Assembly (NCBI GenBank): GCA_005791875.1
Contig: SXTU01000116.1
Location: forward strand, 1-35,505
Reading direction: 5' to 3'
Source of the DNA: Verrucomicrobiales bacterium
Lineage (GTDB): Bacteria; Verrucomicrobiota; Verrucomicrobiia; Limisphaerales; SXTU01
DNA length: 35,505 nucleotides
The notes beneath the pieces were generated by a model that saw nothing but the letters and a program-made list of their open reading frames with translations, did not search any database and had not been told where the DNA came from. Both the position numbers and the translations under genes were made by a program. The stretch's first letter is position 1, and every line of letters starts with the position of its first letter. Shown in pieces: positions 25,090-32,738 of this stretch.

Positions 25090-25842
25090 CTACTTCTCGC
25101 TAACTTTCTCGCTCACCCAACGCAGCCCATTCGCCACGGTGCGCCGGAAGGATGGGCTCTCCATGTCGTTGGCGTAACCGAGCGCGAAGTGGAAGAGCCG
25201 CGCGCCGCGATGCACGCGCGTCCACGCCACGGGCATGACGCCGTTCTTGTTCTCTCCCTCCATCAGCACCTGCACGTCGAGCGCGACCGGGCCGTAGCGG
25301 TAGATGTCGCACTTGGTGTTGAAGTCCTCAGTGCCGACCCAGATGGGATGCGGCTTGCGCGTGAGCTTGTCCACGTTGCCGAAGTTGCCGCCCTTTGCGC
25401 CGCCGTATTTCGCACCGAGCACCTCGACGTCGAAGTTCGGCCAGTTCTCCCACGCGTGACTGGTGGAGCGTAGCGCGACGAAGCCTTTGCCCGAGGCGAA
25501 GAAACGCCGCAGCACCTCGAGGTTGTGCGCATTGGGCGTCTTGCGCCGGACGAAGAACACGGCAGCGTCCGCTTCGAGCAGCTTCTCGATGCCTTTGAAC
25601 CCCGCGCTCGCGGCGTCCCATGTGAGCAGTGTGCAGGTCATCTTGTGCTCCGTCTCCAAGTAGCGGGCCAGCGCGGCGAGCGAATCATCCGTGCTGTAAG
25701 GCTTGGAGTCCTGCGAGCCGGAGACGAGGCAGACGCGAAGCGGACGTTGAGTTGGTGAATCGGCGGCGAATGTTGACGCGACAAGACAAAGGGCCAACGC
25801 AAACGAGCCGAGCACGAGGGAGCGTCGGGTGAGGTGTTGCAT
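25090..25842 (-). CDS. Exported ThuA-domain protein
   Basis: 250 residues. An N-terminal RR-containing signal (LTRRSLVLGSFALALCLVAS, cleavage near TFAA) predicts export. The mature part is a ThuA-like, glutamine-amidotransferase-fold domain: PLRVCLVSGSQDSKPYSTDD, LTWDAASAGFKGIEKLLEAD, ADAAVFFVRRKTP, FVALRSTSHAWENWPNFDVE and VAWTRVHRGARLFHFALGY. ThuA domains are linked to sugar metabolism and are abundant in Planctomycetes and Verrucomicrobia, but the reaction is not settled. ATG 25842 is preferred over the longer frame because it gives the signal peptide. It stands alone between a 126-bp repeat and the bcp gene. Confidence 0.88.
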   Translation of the reverse strand: MQHLTRRSLVLGSFALALCLVASTFAADSPTQRPLRVCLVSGSQDSKPYSTDDSLAALARYLETEHKMTCTLLTWDAASAGFKGIEKLLEADAAVFFVRRKTPNAHNLEVLRRFFASGKGFVALRSTSHAWENWPNFDVEVLGAKYGGAKGGNFGNVDKLTRKPHPIWVGTEDFNTKCDIYRYGPVALDVQVLMEGENKNGVMPVAWTRVHRGARLFHFALGYANDMESPSFRRTVANGLRWVSEKVSEK

Positions 25843-25870
25843 GCACGGAGTGATAAACCGCCAACACATA

Positions 25871-25887
25871 AGCTGAAAGTTGAAAGG
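25871..25887. repeat. Short two-unit heptamer remnant
   Basis: AGCTGAA and AGTTGAA in register, the same unit type as the island at 16696-16761 (GTTGAAA). Only two copies and no opposing arm, so this is weak. Confidence 0.3.
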
Positions 25888-25909
25888 CACGCGAACGCAT
25901 GGCCCTACT

Positions 25910-26380
25910 TCACCCCAGCGCCGCGAGCACTTCCGCCGCGTGCGCCTCGGGCTTCACCTTGGGCCAGACTTTCCGAATGCGCCCGTCGCCGCCGATGAGG
26001 AAGGTGACGCGATGGATGCCTTGATAGCGGCGGCCCATGAAGGTCTTTTCGCCCCACACACCGTAGGCGTCCACGATGCGCTTGTCCTCATCCGCGAGGA
26101 GCGTGAAGGGCAGCTTGAACTTCTTCACAAACTTGTCGTGCGACTTCACCGAGTCGGCGCTGACGCCGAGCACGACCGCGCCCTTCGCCATAAAGTCCGC
26201 GAAAGCGTCGCGGAAGGCGCAGGCCTCCTTCGTGCAACCGGGCGTGTCGTCGCGCGGATAGAAGTAGAGGATGACCGGACGGCCCTTGAAGTCTGCAAGC
26301 GAGACCGACTGGCCGCCGTTGGTCTGGGTCGTGAACGCGGGTGCGGCGTCACCTTCCTTGAGTTTTAGGTCGTGTGGCAT
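25910..26380 (-). CDS. bcp: Peroxiredoxin, BCP/PrxQ type
   Basis: 156-residue thiol peroxidase of the BCP/PrxQ group. The active site YFYPRDDTPGCTKEACAFRD has peroxidatic Cys49 and resolving Cys54, the classical C-x4-C pair. It continues VVLGVSADSVKSHDKF, LPFTLLADED and GIHRVTFLIGGDGRI. Cytoplasmic, thioredoxin-dependent. ATG 26380 (MPHDLKLKEGD) is used; ATG 26392 is four codons earlier and possible. The 5' end overlaps the end of the phosphatidyltransferase gene by about 32 bases, so the two are probably co-transcribed. It is the third peroxiredoxin in the window. Confidence 0.94.
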   Translation of the reverse strand: MPHDLKLKEGDAAPAFTTQTNGGQSVSLADFKGRPVILYFYPRDDTPGCTKEACAFRDAFADFMAKGAVVLGVSADSVKSHDKFVKKFKLPFTLLADEDKRIVDAYGVWGEKTFMGRRYQGIHRVTFLIGGDGRIRKVWPKVKPEAHAAEVLAALG

Positions 26381-26993
26381 GAGTGATTTCATTGAGCTGG
26401 TCTGTCTGGAGAATTTTTTGCGCAGGCGCGCTGTCCGGGCTGGCGCTGAGCAGCTTCATTCCGTCCATCACGTAGATGACACCGGAGACGGCGGTGCAGA
26501 CAGCGGCGGCGAGCGCAAACCAACCGAGCCAGTCCATCGGCCATTTCAACAGCGCCCACGAGACCGTAAGCATCTGCAGGACGGTCGCGGCCTTGCCGAT
26601 GAGGCGCGGACGCACGGGCACCTTGCCGCCGAGGGTGTAGTGCAGCACCGCGAAGCCGATGGCTTGGATGACATCGCGCCCGATGACCGTGCCGGCGAGC
26701 CAGAGCGGGAGATTGGGCAGGTGCGGGCGCTTGTCGAACGTGAGGAGCACCAGCGCGGAGACGAGGAGGAGCTTGTCCGCCACCGGGTCGAGCAGCGCAC
26801 CGAGCTCGCTCCACTGGTTGTAACGCCGGGCGAGATAGCCGTCGTAGGCATCGCTGATGGCGGCGACGGCAAAGGACAAGATCGCGGCCAACCGGTGCCA
26901 CTCGTCGCCCGTGCGCTCGTAGTAGAGCACCTGGACGACAAAGACGGGCACGAGCAGGATCCTTAGCACTGTGACTTTGTTCGCCGTGGTCAT
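26349..26993 (-). CDS. pgsA: CDP-alcohol phosphatidyltransferase (PgsA-like)
   Basis: 214-residue integral membrane enzyme. The family signature D-x2-D-G-x2-A-R-x8-G-x3-D-x3-D is complete (Asp48 to Asp73: SDAYDGYLARR, then LGALLDPVADK). The N-terminus MTTANKVTVLRILLVP is typical of CDP-diacylglycerol-glycerol-3-phosphate 3-phosphatidyltransferase, the committed step to phosphatidylglycerol. Five or six transmembrane segments are apparent. A cardiolipin synthase of the same family cannot be excluded. ATG 26993 is preceded by GGACGA. The C-terminal 40 residues after the last helix are hydrophilic and overlap the start of bcp. It is divergent from the carbonic anhydrase gene. Confidence 0.88.
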   Translation of the reverse strand: MTTANKVTVLRILLVPVFVVQVLYYERTGDEWHRLAAILSFAVAAISDAYDGYLARRYNQWSELGALLDPVADKLLLVSALVLLTFDKRPHLPNLPLWLAGTVIGRDVIQAIGFAVLHYTLGGKVPVRPRLIGKAATVLQMLTVSWALLKWPMDWLGWFALAAAVCTAVSGVIYVMDGMKLLSASPDSAPAQKILQTDQLNEITHATRPKTQGR

Positions 26994-27093
26994 TTCGTCC
27001 GGATCAAATTGGGACAGCAGCGAAGAGACGTCAACGCCGGTGGAAGGATTTTCTTGGCGCGGGGCGAGCGCTCCCGCCAAAGTCGGCGCCATC

Positions 27094-27735
27094 ATGCAAC
27101 GGCTCATTGACGGCGTTCATCGCTTTCGCTCCGACGAGTTCGGCGCGTATCGCGCGCTGTTCCAGCGGCTCTCTCGCGAGGGGCAGAATCCGCACACGCT
27201 CTTCATCACCTGCTCGGACTCGCGCGTGCTGGCGGAACTCATCACGCAGAGCCAGCCGGGCGATTTGTTCGTCGTGAAGAACGTCGGCAACATCGTCCCG
27301 CCTGTCGGCGTGACGGGTGAAACCAACTCGACCGCGGCCGCCATCGAGTTCGCGGTGAGCACGCTGGGCGTCAGCGACATCGTCGTGTGCGGCCACTCGC
27401 AGTGCGGCGCGATGCAGGCGCTGCTCGAAGGCCTCCCCCAGCCCGAGGCGATGCCGCACCTGGCCGCGTGGCTGCGGGTGGCGACTCCCGTCCGCGACAT
27501 CATCCAGCGGGGCTACCAGCACTTGACCGACGCCCGCGCACGGACGAACGCAGCCGCCCAGGAGAACGTGCTCTTCGCCATCGAGAACCTCGAGGCCTAC
27601 CCGGCGGTGAAGGCGCGGCTGGACAACGGCTCGCTGCATCTGCACGGCTGGTTTTTCGACATTGCGACGGCGGACCTGTTCGCCTTCAACCCGGAGACGA
27701 AGCAGTTCGAGTCGTTCTCGCAGGCGGGGGTTTGA
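27094..27735 (+). CDS. Beta-carbonic anhydrase
   Basis: 213-residue zinc enzyme interconverting CO2 and bicarbonate. Zinc ligands and the dyad are visible: Cys40, Asp42 and Arg44 in FITCSDSRV, His101 and Cys104 in CGHSQCGAM. VVKNVGNIVPP and the C-terminal LHGWFFDIATADLFAFNPET are typical of bacterial beta-CAs. ATG 27094 (MQRLIDGVHRFRS) is the conserved start; the frame is open further up but overlaps the divergent phosphatidyltransferase start. It ends 6 bases before the stop of the convergent nitroreductase-like gene. Confidence 0.95.
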   Translation: MQRLIDGVHRFRSDEFGAYRALFQRLSREGQNPHTLFITCSDSRVLAELITQSQPGDLFVVKNVGNIVPPVGVTGETNSTAAAIEFAVSTLGVSDIVVCGHSQCGAMQALLEGLPQPEAMPHLAAWLRVATPVRDIIQRGYQHLTDARARTNAAAQENVLFAIENLEAYPAVKARLDNGSLHLHGWFFDIATADLFAFNPETKQFESFSQAGV

Positions 27736-27741
27736 GCGCGC

Positions 27742-28778
27742 TCACACCGCCGGAATCAGCACTTCCTCCACCGTCCGGCAGGGCGTTGGGTTTAGGTTCG
27801 GACCGTAGCCCAAGCGCAGGATGTTTTGCGCGTGGCCCGCGTGGCCGATGACTTCCGTCACCTTGGGCCGGAGCGAAGGCACCTCGATGGGCTGGTCGAG
27901 ATAGGAGGCCCAGACCTCGTCCGCGGGCGCGCAATAGCACGCGGTCAAGCGCCTGCCCGCCGCCAGCCAGCCTGCCGGCCCGTCCGCGTCCGTGCCGAGC
28001 ACGACCAAGCCGGGCGAGTAAGCCGCGATGTCGCGGTCCTTGGCCGCATGGCCTTCGCCCAAATGGAAAGTCCGGATCACGATCGACCCCGCCACAGAGA
28101 GCAAATCGCGGGCGTTCTGCGCGGATTTGGGGATGCCGTCGCGCGCGTCGCCGGCGTTCGGATGCAGCCACGCGGCAAGTTCGAGGCGAAAGTGCTTGTT
28201 CGCCCACTGCTGCCGGTCGCCTTCAGCGATAAAATCGGCGATGACATTGCGCTGCGCACGGTCATCGGCGAAGCGGAGCCACGCGCCCTCGCGCTCCGCC
28301 GCCTTGACCAGCTCGTGCTGCAACTCGTCCGGCAGCGGATCGTCTCGGAAAAGCTGGCGGTTCGTGCGGCGTTTCGGAATCGCCGCAAAGAACGCCTCCT
28401 GCTTCGGCGTGGGCGCATCCTCGTCGCCGAGGCTCACGCGCGCGAGCAAGTCCGGGTCACCCGGCACCGGCCGCACCACCGTGCGGTCGAGGTAGCCAAA
28501 ATGCCAGATGGCCACGCGCAGGTGGGGAAGAGCGCGGAGCCGCAACTGATTAGGAGATGGCGGGCGGCGGGGTCGGTCACGTGCAACTGTCGGGTGCGGT
28601 CAGCGTGGATCTCCAGCGAATTGCCGTGCACCCGGAACTTCCACGCCGGGGTGTTGTTTTTCGAGGGCGCGAGCACGGCGTAGTGGAGGAGAAACCGGAG
28701 TTTGTCCGCCGCCGTCCCCAAGCGGGGGAAGTCGTCTTCGGACACATCCCAAGCGAGGCGATTCGAAATCGTTTGCAT
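27742..28778 (-). pseudogene. Nitroreductase-like (Acg family) FMN oxidoreductase, frameshifted
   Basis: Two frames make one protein. From ATG 28778: MQTISNRLAWDVS, then LLHYAVLAPSKNNTPAWKFR (the nitroreductase FMN-binding opening), DPAARHLLISCGSALF. The frame then breaks in a run of four G (plus strand 28524-28527). One extra base restores HLRVAIWHFGYLDRTV and the rest: KRRTNRQLF, AYSPGLVVLGTDADGP, WASYLDQPIEVP and ILRLGYGPNLNPTP near the end. The restored length is 345 residues, fitting the larger Acg-type nitroreductases. A homopolymer site is the classic place for a sequencing indel, so the gene may be intact in the organism. Substrate unknown. Confidence 0.82.
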
Positions 28779-28943
28779 AACATTGGGCCGGGGGTTCACC
28801 GGCAGGGCAAGCAGCCGACGCCCAGCCTCGGTGACTCGCCCCCGCTTGGCCGAGTGTCTCCCTGTCTTGCCCGGTGCGCGGCAAGGAATGTTCTGGCGCG
28901 CAGTCCTTGAACCCCATCCGCCTGCCCGCTACAACCGGCGCGC

Positions 28944-30374
28944 ATGAACAACAATCGCGGCCTCCCGCTGCCCGCTCCGCGCGTCACGCCGGTGCTTGAC
29001 CCCGCCTTCCGCCCCGCCGTGCTCGCCACGCACGCCTTCCGCGACGCCGCCCGCGCCACCGGCCAGGCCGTGCCGGTCACGCTGGCGCTGGAGCAGTCGG
29101 ACGGCTCCGTCTTCCACTTCCGCACGGAACTCGCGCCCGCTGGCCACGCGCTGGCGGCGGCGAACTTCAGTCACATCGAGCGACTCGCGAAATTTCTGCT
29201 GTGGCAACGCGGCGGCTGGCGCTTTTGGCTGGCAGCGGTCAGCGGTCAGCAATCAGCGGTCAGCGCGCTGGCGGCGCAGCTTCAAGCCCACTTCCGCGAC
29301 ACGGCCACGGGCAAGTTCGACTCCAACCTCATCGGCGAGCGCGTCTATGACCGGCCCATCGAAGTCGTCGCGTGCGATGCCGCGAGCCTGCCGCCGGAGC
29401 GCGCGAACGTGCAGTCGCTCGGGCGCAATCTCGACGGCTGCCGCATCGGCTTCGATCTCGGCGGCAGCGACCGCAAGGTCGCGGCGGTGCTGGACGGCAA
29501 GGTCGTCTTCAGCGAGGAGACGGTGTGGGACCCCTACTTCCATCCTGACCCGCAGTATCACTTCGACGGCATCATGGACTCGATTCGGAAGGCCGCCGCG
29601 CACCTCCCACGCGTGGACGCCATCGGCGCCAGCGCGGCGGGCGTGTATGTGAACAACCGCGTGAAGGTCGCCTCGCTCTTCCGCGGCGTCGCGCCAGACG
29701 TGTTCAACGCGCGGGTGAAGGACCTCTTCCTCGAAGTTCAGCGCGCGTGCCACGGCGTGCCGCTCGAAGTCGCCAACGACGGCGAAGTCACCGCGCTCGC
29801 GGGCTCGATGTCGCTCGGCGTGAACGGGGTCCTCGGCATCGCGATGGGCACAAGCCAAGCCGCCGGCTACGTCACGCCATCCGGGAACATCACCACCCGG
29901 CTGAGCGAGTTGGCCTTCGCCCCGGTGGATTACAACCCCGCCGCCGCATGCGACGAGTGGAGCGGCGACTACGGCGTGGGCGCGCAATACTTCTCGCAGC
30001 AAGCCGTCGGACGGCTCCTGACCGCGTCCGGCATCGAGACCGACGCGTCGCTGCCGTTGCCCGAGAAGCTCAAGCTCGTGCAGTCGCTGATGAAGTCCGG
30101 CGACTACCGCGCGCGGAAGATTTACGAGACGCTCGGCACCTACCTCGGCTACGCGCTGGCGCACTACGCAGACTTCTACGACTTCAACCACCTGCTGATT
30201 CTGGGTCGCGTCACCAGCGGCGCAGGCGGCGATGTCATCATCGCGGGGGCGAAGGAGGTTTTGCGCACCGAGTTTCCCGCGCTGGCCGCGCGACTCCAGT
30301 TCCACGTTCCCGATGAACAGGACAAGCGCCACGGCCAGGCCGTCGCGGCGGCGAGCCTGCCGAAATTGCACTGA
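28944..30374 (+). CDS. ROK-like ASKHA-fold ATPase or sugar kinase
   Basis: 476 residues. From about residue 168 a ROK-like ASKHA domain is visible: phosphate-1 loop IGFDLGGSDRKVAAVLDG, an IGASAAGVYVNN segment, EVANDGEVTALAGS near residue 275, and phosphate-2 loop GVLGIAMGTSQAAGYV. The C-terminus has LGRVTSGAGGDVIIAGAKEV. The first 165 residues are not recognised and contain an in-frame heptamer repeat (29233-29265). The exact substrate is unknown; the LGG-S and GTS loops favour a nucleotide-dependent kinase or ATPase. It starts at ATG 28944 and is divergent from the nitroreductase gene. The DUF692 gene follows 123 bases downstream. Confidence 0.75.
   Translation: MNNNRGLPLPAPRVTPVLDPAFRPAVLATHAFRDAARATGQAVPVTLALEQSDGSVFHFRTELAPAGHALAAANFSHIERLAKFLLWQRGGWRFWLAAVSGQQSAVSALAAQLQAHFRDTATGKFDSNLIGERVYDRPIEVVACDAASLPPERANVQSLGRNLDGCRIGFDLGGSDRKVAAVLDGKVVFSEETVWDPYFHPDPQYHFDGIMDSIRKAAAHLPRVDAIGASAAGVYVNNRVKVASLFRGVAPDVFNARVKDLFLEVQRACHGVPLEVANDGEVTALAGSMSLGVNGVLGIAMGTSQAAGYVTPSGNITTRLSELAFAPVDYNPAAACDEWSGDYGVGAQYFSQQAVGRLLTASGIETDASLPLPEKLKLVQSLMKSGDYRARKIYETLGTYLGYALAHYADFYDFNHLLILGRVTSGAGGDVIIAGAKEVLRTEFPALAARLQFHVPDEQDKRHGQAVAAASLPKLH
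29233..29265 (+). repeat. In-frame heptamer repeat within the ROK-like gene
   Basis: Four 7-mers in register, CAGCGGT, CAGCGGT, CAGCAAT, CAGCGGT, plus a partial fifth. They encode AAVSGQQSAVSA. No opposing arm was found nearby. The position is inside the unrecognised N-terminal part, where an insertion would be tolerated. Confidence 0.75.
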
Positions 30375-30497
30375 GCGGCGGGAGAAGTTTTCCTTGGCTT
30401 GATCGGCACCGATGGAGAAGACTTCGCCCCGTGAACACCATCGGAAACCAGCTTGGATCGCGCGTCGGCGTGACCGGCGGACGCCGTTGACCGCCAC

Positions 30498-31358
30498 GTG
30501 GGCCGCAAGACCGAAATCACCAACCTCCTCGCCAACCTCCCGCGTCTGGGCGCTGGGCTGGCGTATCGAGAACCGTTCCGCGACGAGCTGCTCCAGAAAC
30601 AGTCCGAAGTGGATTTCGTCGAGATCATCGGCGACCACTACCTCGACGCGCCGCCCGAACGCATGGACGAGCTGGTGCTGCTGGGCGAGCACTTCACCCT
30701 CATCCCGCATTTCACGAATCTCTCGCTCGGCAGCGCGGAGGAGATTGACCCTGTCTATGTGGAGAAGATCACCTCGCTCATCAAGCGACTCAGCCCGCCG
30801 TGGTGGAGCGAGCACATCGGCTACACGCGCGCGGGCGGCATGACACTCGGCCATCCCGCGCCGCTGCCGTTCACGAAGGAGTCGGTGGACGTGATGACCC
30901 GGAACATCGTCACGGTGCGCCGGGCCATCGCCACACCGCTGATCTTGGAGAACATCTGCTCGCCGCTGCTCTGGCCCGGCGCGGAGCTGGCCGAGCCGGC
31001 CTTCATCAGCGAAGTGCTCACCTCCGGCGGCTGCGGACTTCTGCTGGACGTGACCAATCTCCTGACCCACGCCACCAACCTCGGCGGTAGCCCGGAGGAC
31101 TTCCTCGCCGAGCTCCCGCTCGACCGCGTGGTCCAGGTGCATTTCTCCGGCGGCCACGAGACGAACGGCCGGCTGGTGGAGAGTCACGCCCAGCCCGTCT
31201 CCGAGGCGGTCTGGAAACTCCTCGACGCCGTTGTCGCGCGCGCGCCCGTGCGCTGCATCTGTCTCGAGCGCGACGACAATTTTCCGCCGCTGCCGGAGGT
31301 TCTCTGGCAGGTCGAGCGCGCCCGCGCCATCGGCAGGCAACACCGGCGATGGAACTAG
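30498..31358 (+). CDS. DUF692-family (MNIO) iron-dependent oxidase
   Basis: 286 residues, TIM-barrel DUF692 family. Members MbnB, TglH, ChrH and BufB use two or three iron ions to modify cysteines or other residues in RiPP precursor peptides. The conserved ligand set is visible: Glu42 in DFVEIIGDHY, His71 in IPHFTNLSLGS, His106 in WWSEHIGY, Glu151-Asn152 in LILENICSP, Asp184 and Asn187 in GCGLLLDVTNLL, His215 and His220 in QVHFSGGHE, and Glu257 in CLERDDNFPPLPE. The first codon is GTG 30498. The last codons overlap the start of the next gene by 10 bases, implying coupling. No precursor peptide is evident within 130 bases on either side. Substrate unknown. Confidence 0.87.
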   Translation: MGRKTEITNLLANLPRLGAGLAYREPFRDELLQKQSEVDFVEIIGDHYLDAPPERMDELVLLGEHFTLIPHFTNLSLGSAEEIDPVYVEKITSLIKRLSPPWWSEHIGYTRAGGMTLGHPAPLPFTKESVDVMTRNIVTVRRAIATPLILENICSPLLWPGAELAEPAFISEVLTSGGCGLLLDVTNLLTHATNLGGSPEDFLAELPLDRVVQVHFSGGHETNGRLVESHAQPVSEAVWKLLDAVVARAPVRCICLERDDNFPPLPEVLWQVERARAIGRQHRRWN

Positions 31359-31924
31359 CCCTCCAGCAAAAGCTCGTCGCCCGGCTCGCAACCGACCGCG
31401 AGTTCCGCGAGAAATTCTTCGCGGACCCGGCGGGCGTGGCCGCGAGCGAGGGACTGACCGTCGCGGCTGAATCGTTCGCCCAAATCCACCCAGAGCAAGT
31501 CCGCCAGCTCGCCCGCGTGCTGCGCCGCCGCCGGCTCGCGGTGGTCGGCATCCATCTGCCGCTCACGCGCAAGGCGCTGGGCGAGCGGTTCGCCGACCTG
31601 TTCCGCAACTACGCCGTCAGCCCGCCGCCGGGAAAGCAGCCGTTCGAGGACGCGCTGGGTTTCGCCGCCTTTCTCGAGCAGCACGCCGCCGAGAAGGGCC
31701 TTGATCCCCAATGGGCGCCCTCCATTGCGCGCTACGAGGCTGCGGAGCTGGAGGCCACATGGCTGCGCCGGCGGCTGCTTGTCCGTTGCTTTCCCCATGC
31801 GATCAAGCAGCTCGCCGCGCTGCTCACCGCCGGAGAAGTCCCGCCCGGCTCCTACCAGCGCAGCACCACCGCCGTCTGGTGGCGCACTGCGGCCTCCAGC
31901 CGGCTGAAGCACTGGCTCGGTTAA
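31349..31924 (+). CDS. Probable partner protein of the DUF692 enzyme
   Basis: 191 residues, overlapping the DUF692 stop by 10 bases. The N-terminus (LVARLATDREFREKFFADPA then GVAASEGLT) looks like the short helical element of Nif11/LigA-type leaders. The middle has LPLTRKALGERFADLFRNYA, and the C-terminal half EDALGFAAFLEQ, then WAPSIARYEAAELEATWLRR. The latter is reminiscent of DUF2063/BufC-type partner proteins, which present precursor to the MNIO enzyme. These are resemblances by eye, not a firm family match. It has a single cysteine (RCFPHA), so it is unlikely to be a cysteine-rich substrate itself. Promoter presumably upstream of 30498. Confidence 0.65.
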   Translation: MELALQQKLVARLATDREFREKFFADPAGVAASEGLTVAAESFAQIHPEQVRQLARVLRRRRLAVVGIHLPLTRKALGERFADLFRNYAVSPPPGKQPFEDALGFAAFLEQHAAEKGLDPQWAPSIARYEAAELEATWLRRRLLVRCFPHAIKQLAALLTAGEVPPGSYQRSTTAVWWRTAASSRLKHWLG

Positions 31925-32027
31925 GCCCCGCGCCCGCAAGGAACGGCGCGCTTCAGACAATTCCCGTGAAGCCCGCGACACGCGACTGGCTGACTCTCCC
32001 TTGGCAGCAGAAAACCAATTCACGCTT

Positions 32028-32546
32028 ATGAAAACAAAATCCGCCAAAAAGACAGCACGCACCGTCGCCGCCAGGCCCGCGACGGACAACTCTGCGGCAC
32101 CGGTCATTGACCTCGTGCCGTCCTTCCTCCGCCTCAAGAAAATCCTCGTGCCGGTGGAGTTCTCGGGTTTCTCCCTCAAGGCACTGAAGTATGCCGCACG
32201 CTTCGCCGAGCCGTTCGGCGCGACGCTCGTGCTCGTCCATGTGGTCGAGCCGGTCCGCTATCCGGAGAGCGTGATCATCCCGCCGGAGATGGATGAGGCC
32301 AACCGCGAGCGGCTCAAGCTCGCACGCGCCTCGCTCGCGGCCTTCGTGAAGAAGCAAGTCCCGGCGGGCCGCGCCGCGGAGGCAATCACGCGCCTCGGTC
32401 ATCCCTTCTCGAAGATCGGCACGGTGGCGAAGGACTTCGATGTGGACCTCATCGTCATCGCCACGCACGGACACACGGGGTTGAAACACCTCTTCCTCGG
32501 CAGCACGGCAGAGCGCGTGGTGCGACTGGCCCCTGCCCCGTTCTGA
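32028..32546 (+). CDS. Universal stress protein, probably frameshifted near its end
   Basis: Universal stress protein (UspA fold), 172 residues as read. N-terminal extension of about 45 residues (MKTKSAKKTARTVAA), then the core LRLKKILVPVEFSGFSLKAL, ATLVLVHVVEP and the nucleotide-binding loop IVIATHGHTGLKHLFLGSTAERV. The protein stops abruptly at APAPF. If one base is added near 32540, the next codons read PVLTVREREHEFV and stop at 32578, exactly the usual USP ending. So the natural gene is probably 32028-32578, 183 residues. It could be an assembly indel. ATG 32028 is used; upstream repeats the in-frame start at 32001, which is less likely. Confidence 0.88.
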   Translation: MKTKSAKKTARTVAARPATDNSAAPVIDLVPSFLRLKKILVPVEFSGFSLKALKYAARFAEPFGATLVLVHVVEPVRYPESVIIPPEMDEANRERLKLARASLAAFVKKQVPAGRAAEAITRLGHPFSKIGTVAKDFDVDLIVIATHGHTGLKHLFLGSTAERVVRLAPAPF

Positions 32547-32578
32547 CGGTGCGCGAACGGGAGCACGAGTTCGTTTGA

Positions 32579-32714
32579 GTTGCCGGGAGCGCGGCCCGGA
32601 GCAGGCGGAGCTGAAACCGCTGGATCGGTTTTAGCTGGACACTGGAGCCAAGCCGTTGAAACGGCTCGGCTCCTCGCCGGCGGGCACACCGGGCTGAAGC
32701 CCGGTGCTAATGAG
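32579..32714. repeat. String of three palindromes ending in the 23296-23462 family
   Basis: Hairpins at 32609-32636 (AGCTGAAACCG / CGGTTTTAGCT), 32645-32672 (centre GCCGTTGAAACGGCT) and 32687-32706 (CACCGGGCTGAAGCCCGGTG), then GCTAATGAG. The last 28 bases are identical to 23435-23462. The middle hairpin resembles the 23341-23364 one in design. It lies directly after the universal stress gene. Confidence 0.78.
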
Positions 32715-32738
32715 AGGGGACGATATCACGACGCTGCA

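Noticed and set aside
30431-30490. 19-codon GTG-started ORF (MNTIGNQLGS...) upstream of the DUF692 gene, considered as a RiPP precursor
   Set aside because: It has no cysteine and no ribosome-binding site of note, and is far shorter than known precursors.
29253-31391. Very long minus-strand open frame (about 700 codons)
   Set aside because: It lies antisense to the ROK-like and DUF692 genes, whose motifs are clear. High GC codon bias commonly leaves long antisense frames open, and its translation is an arginine/alanine-rich string without domains.
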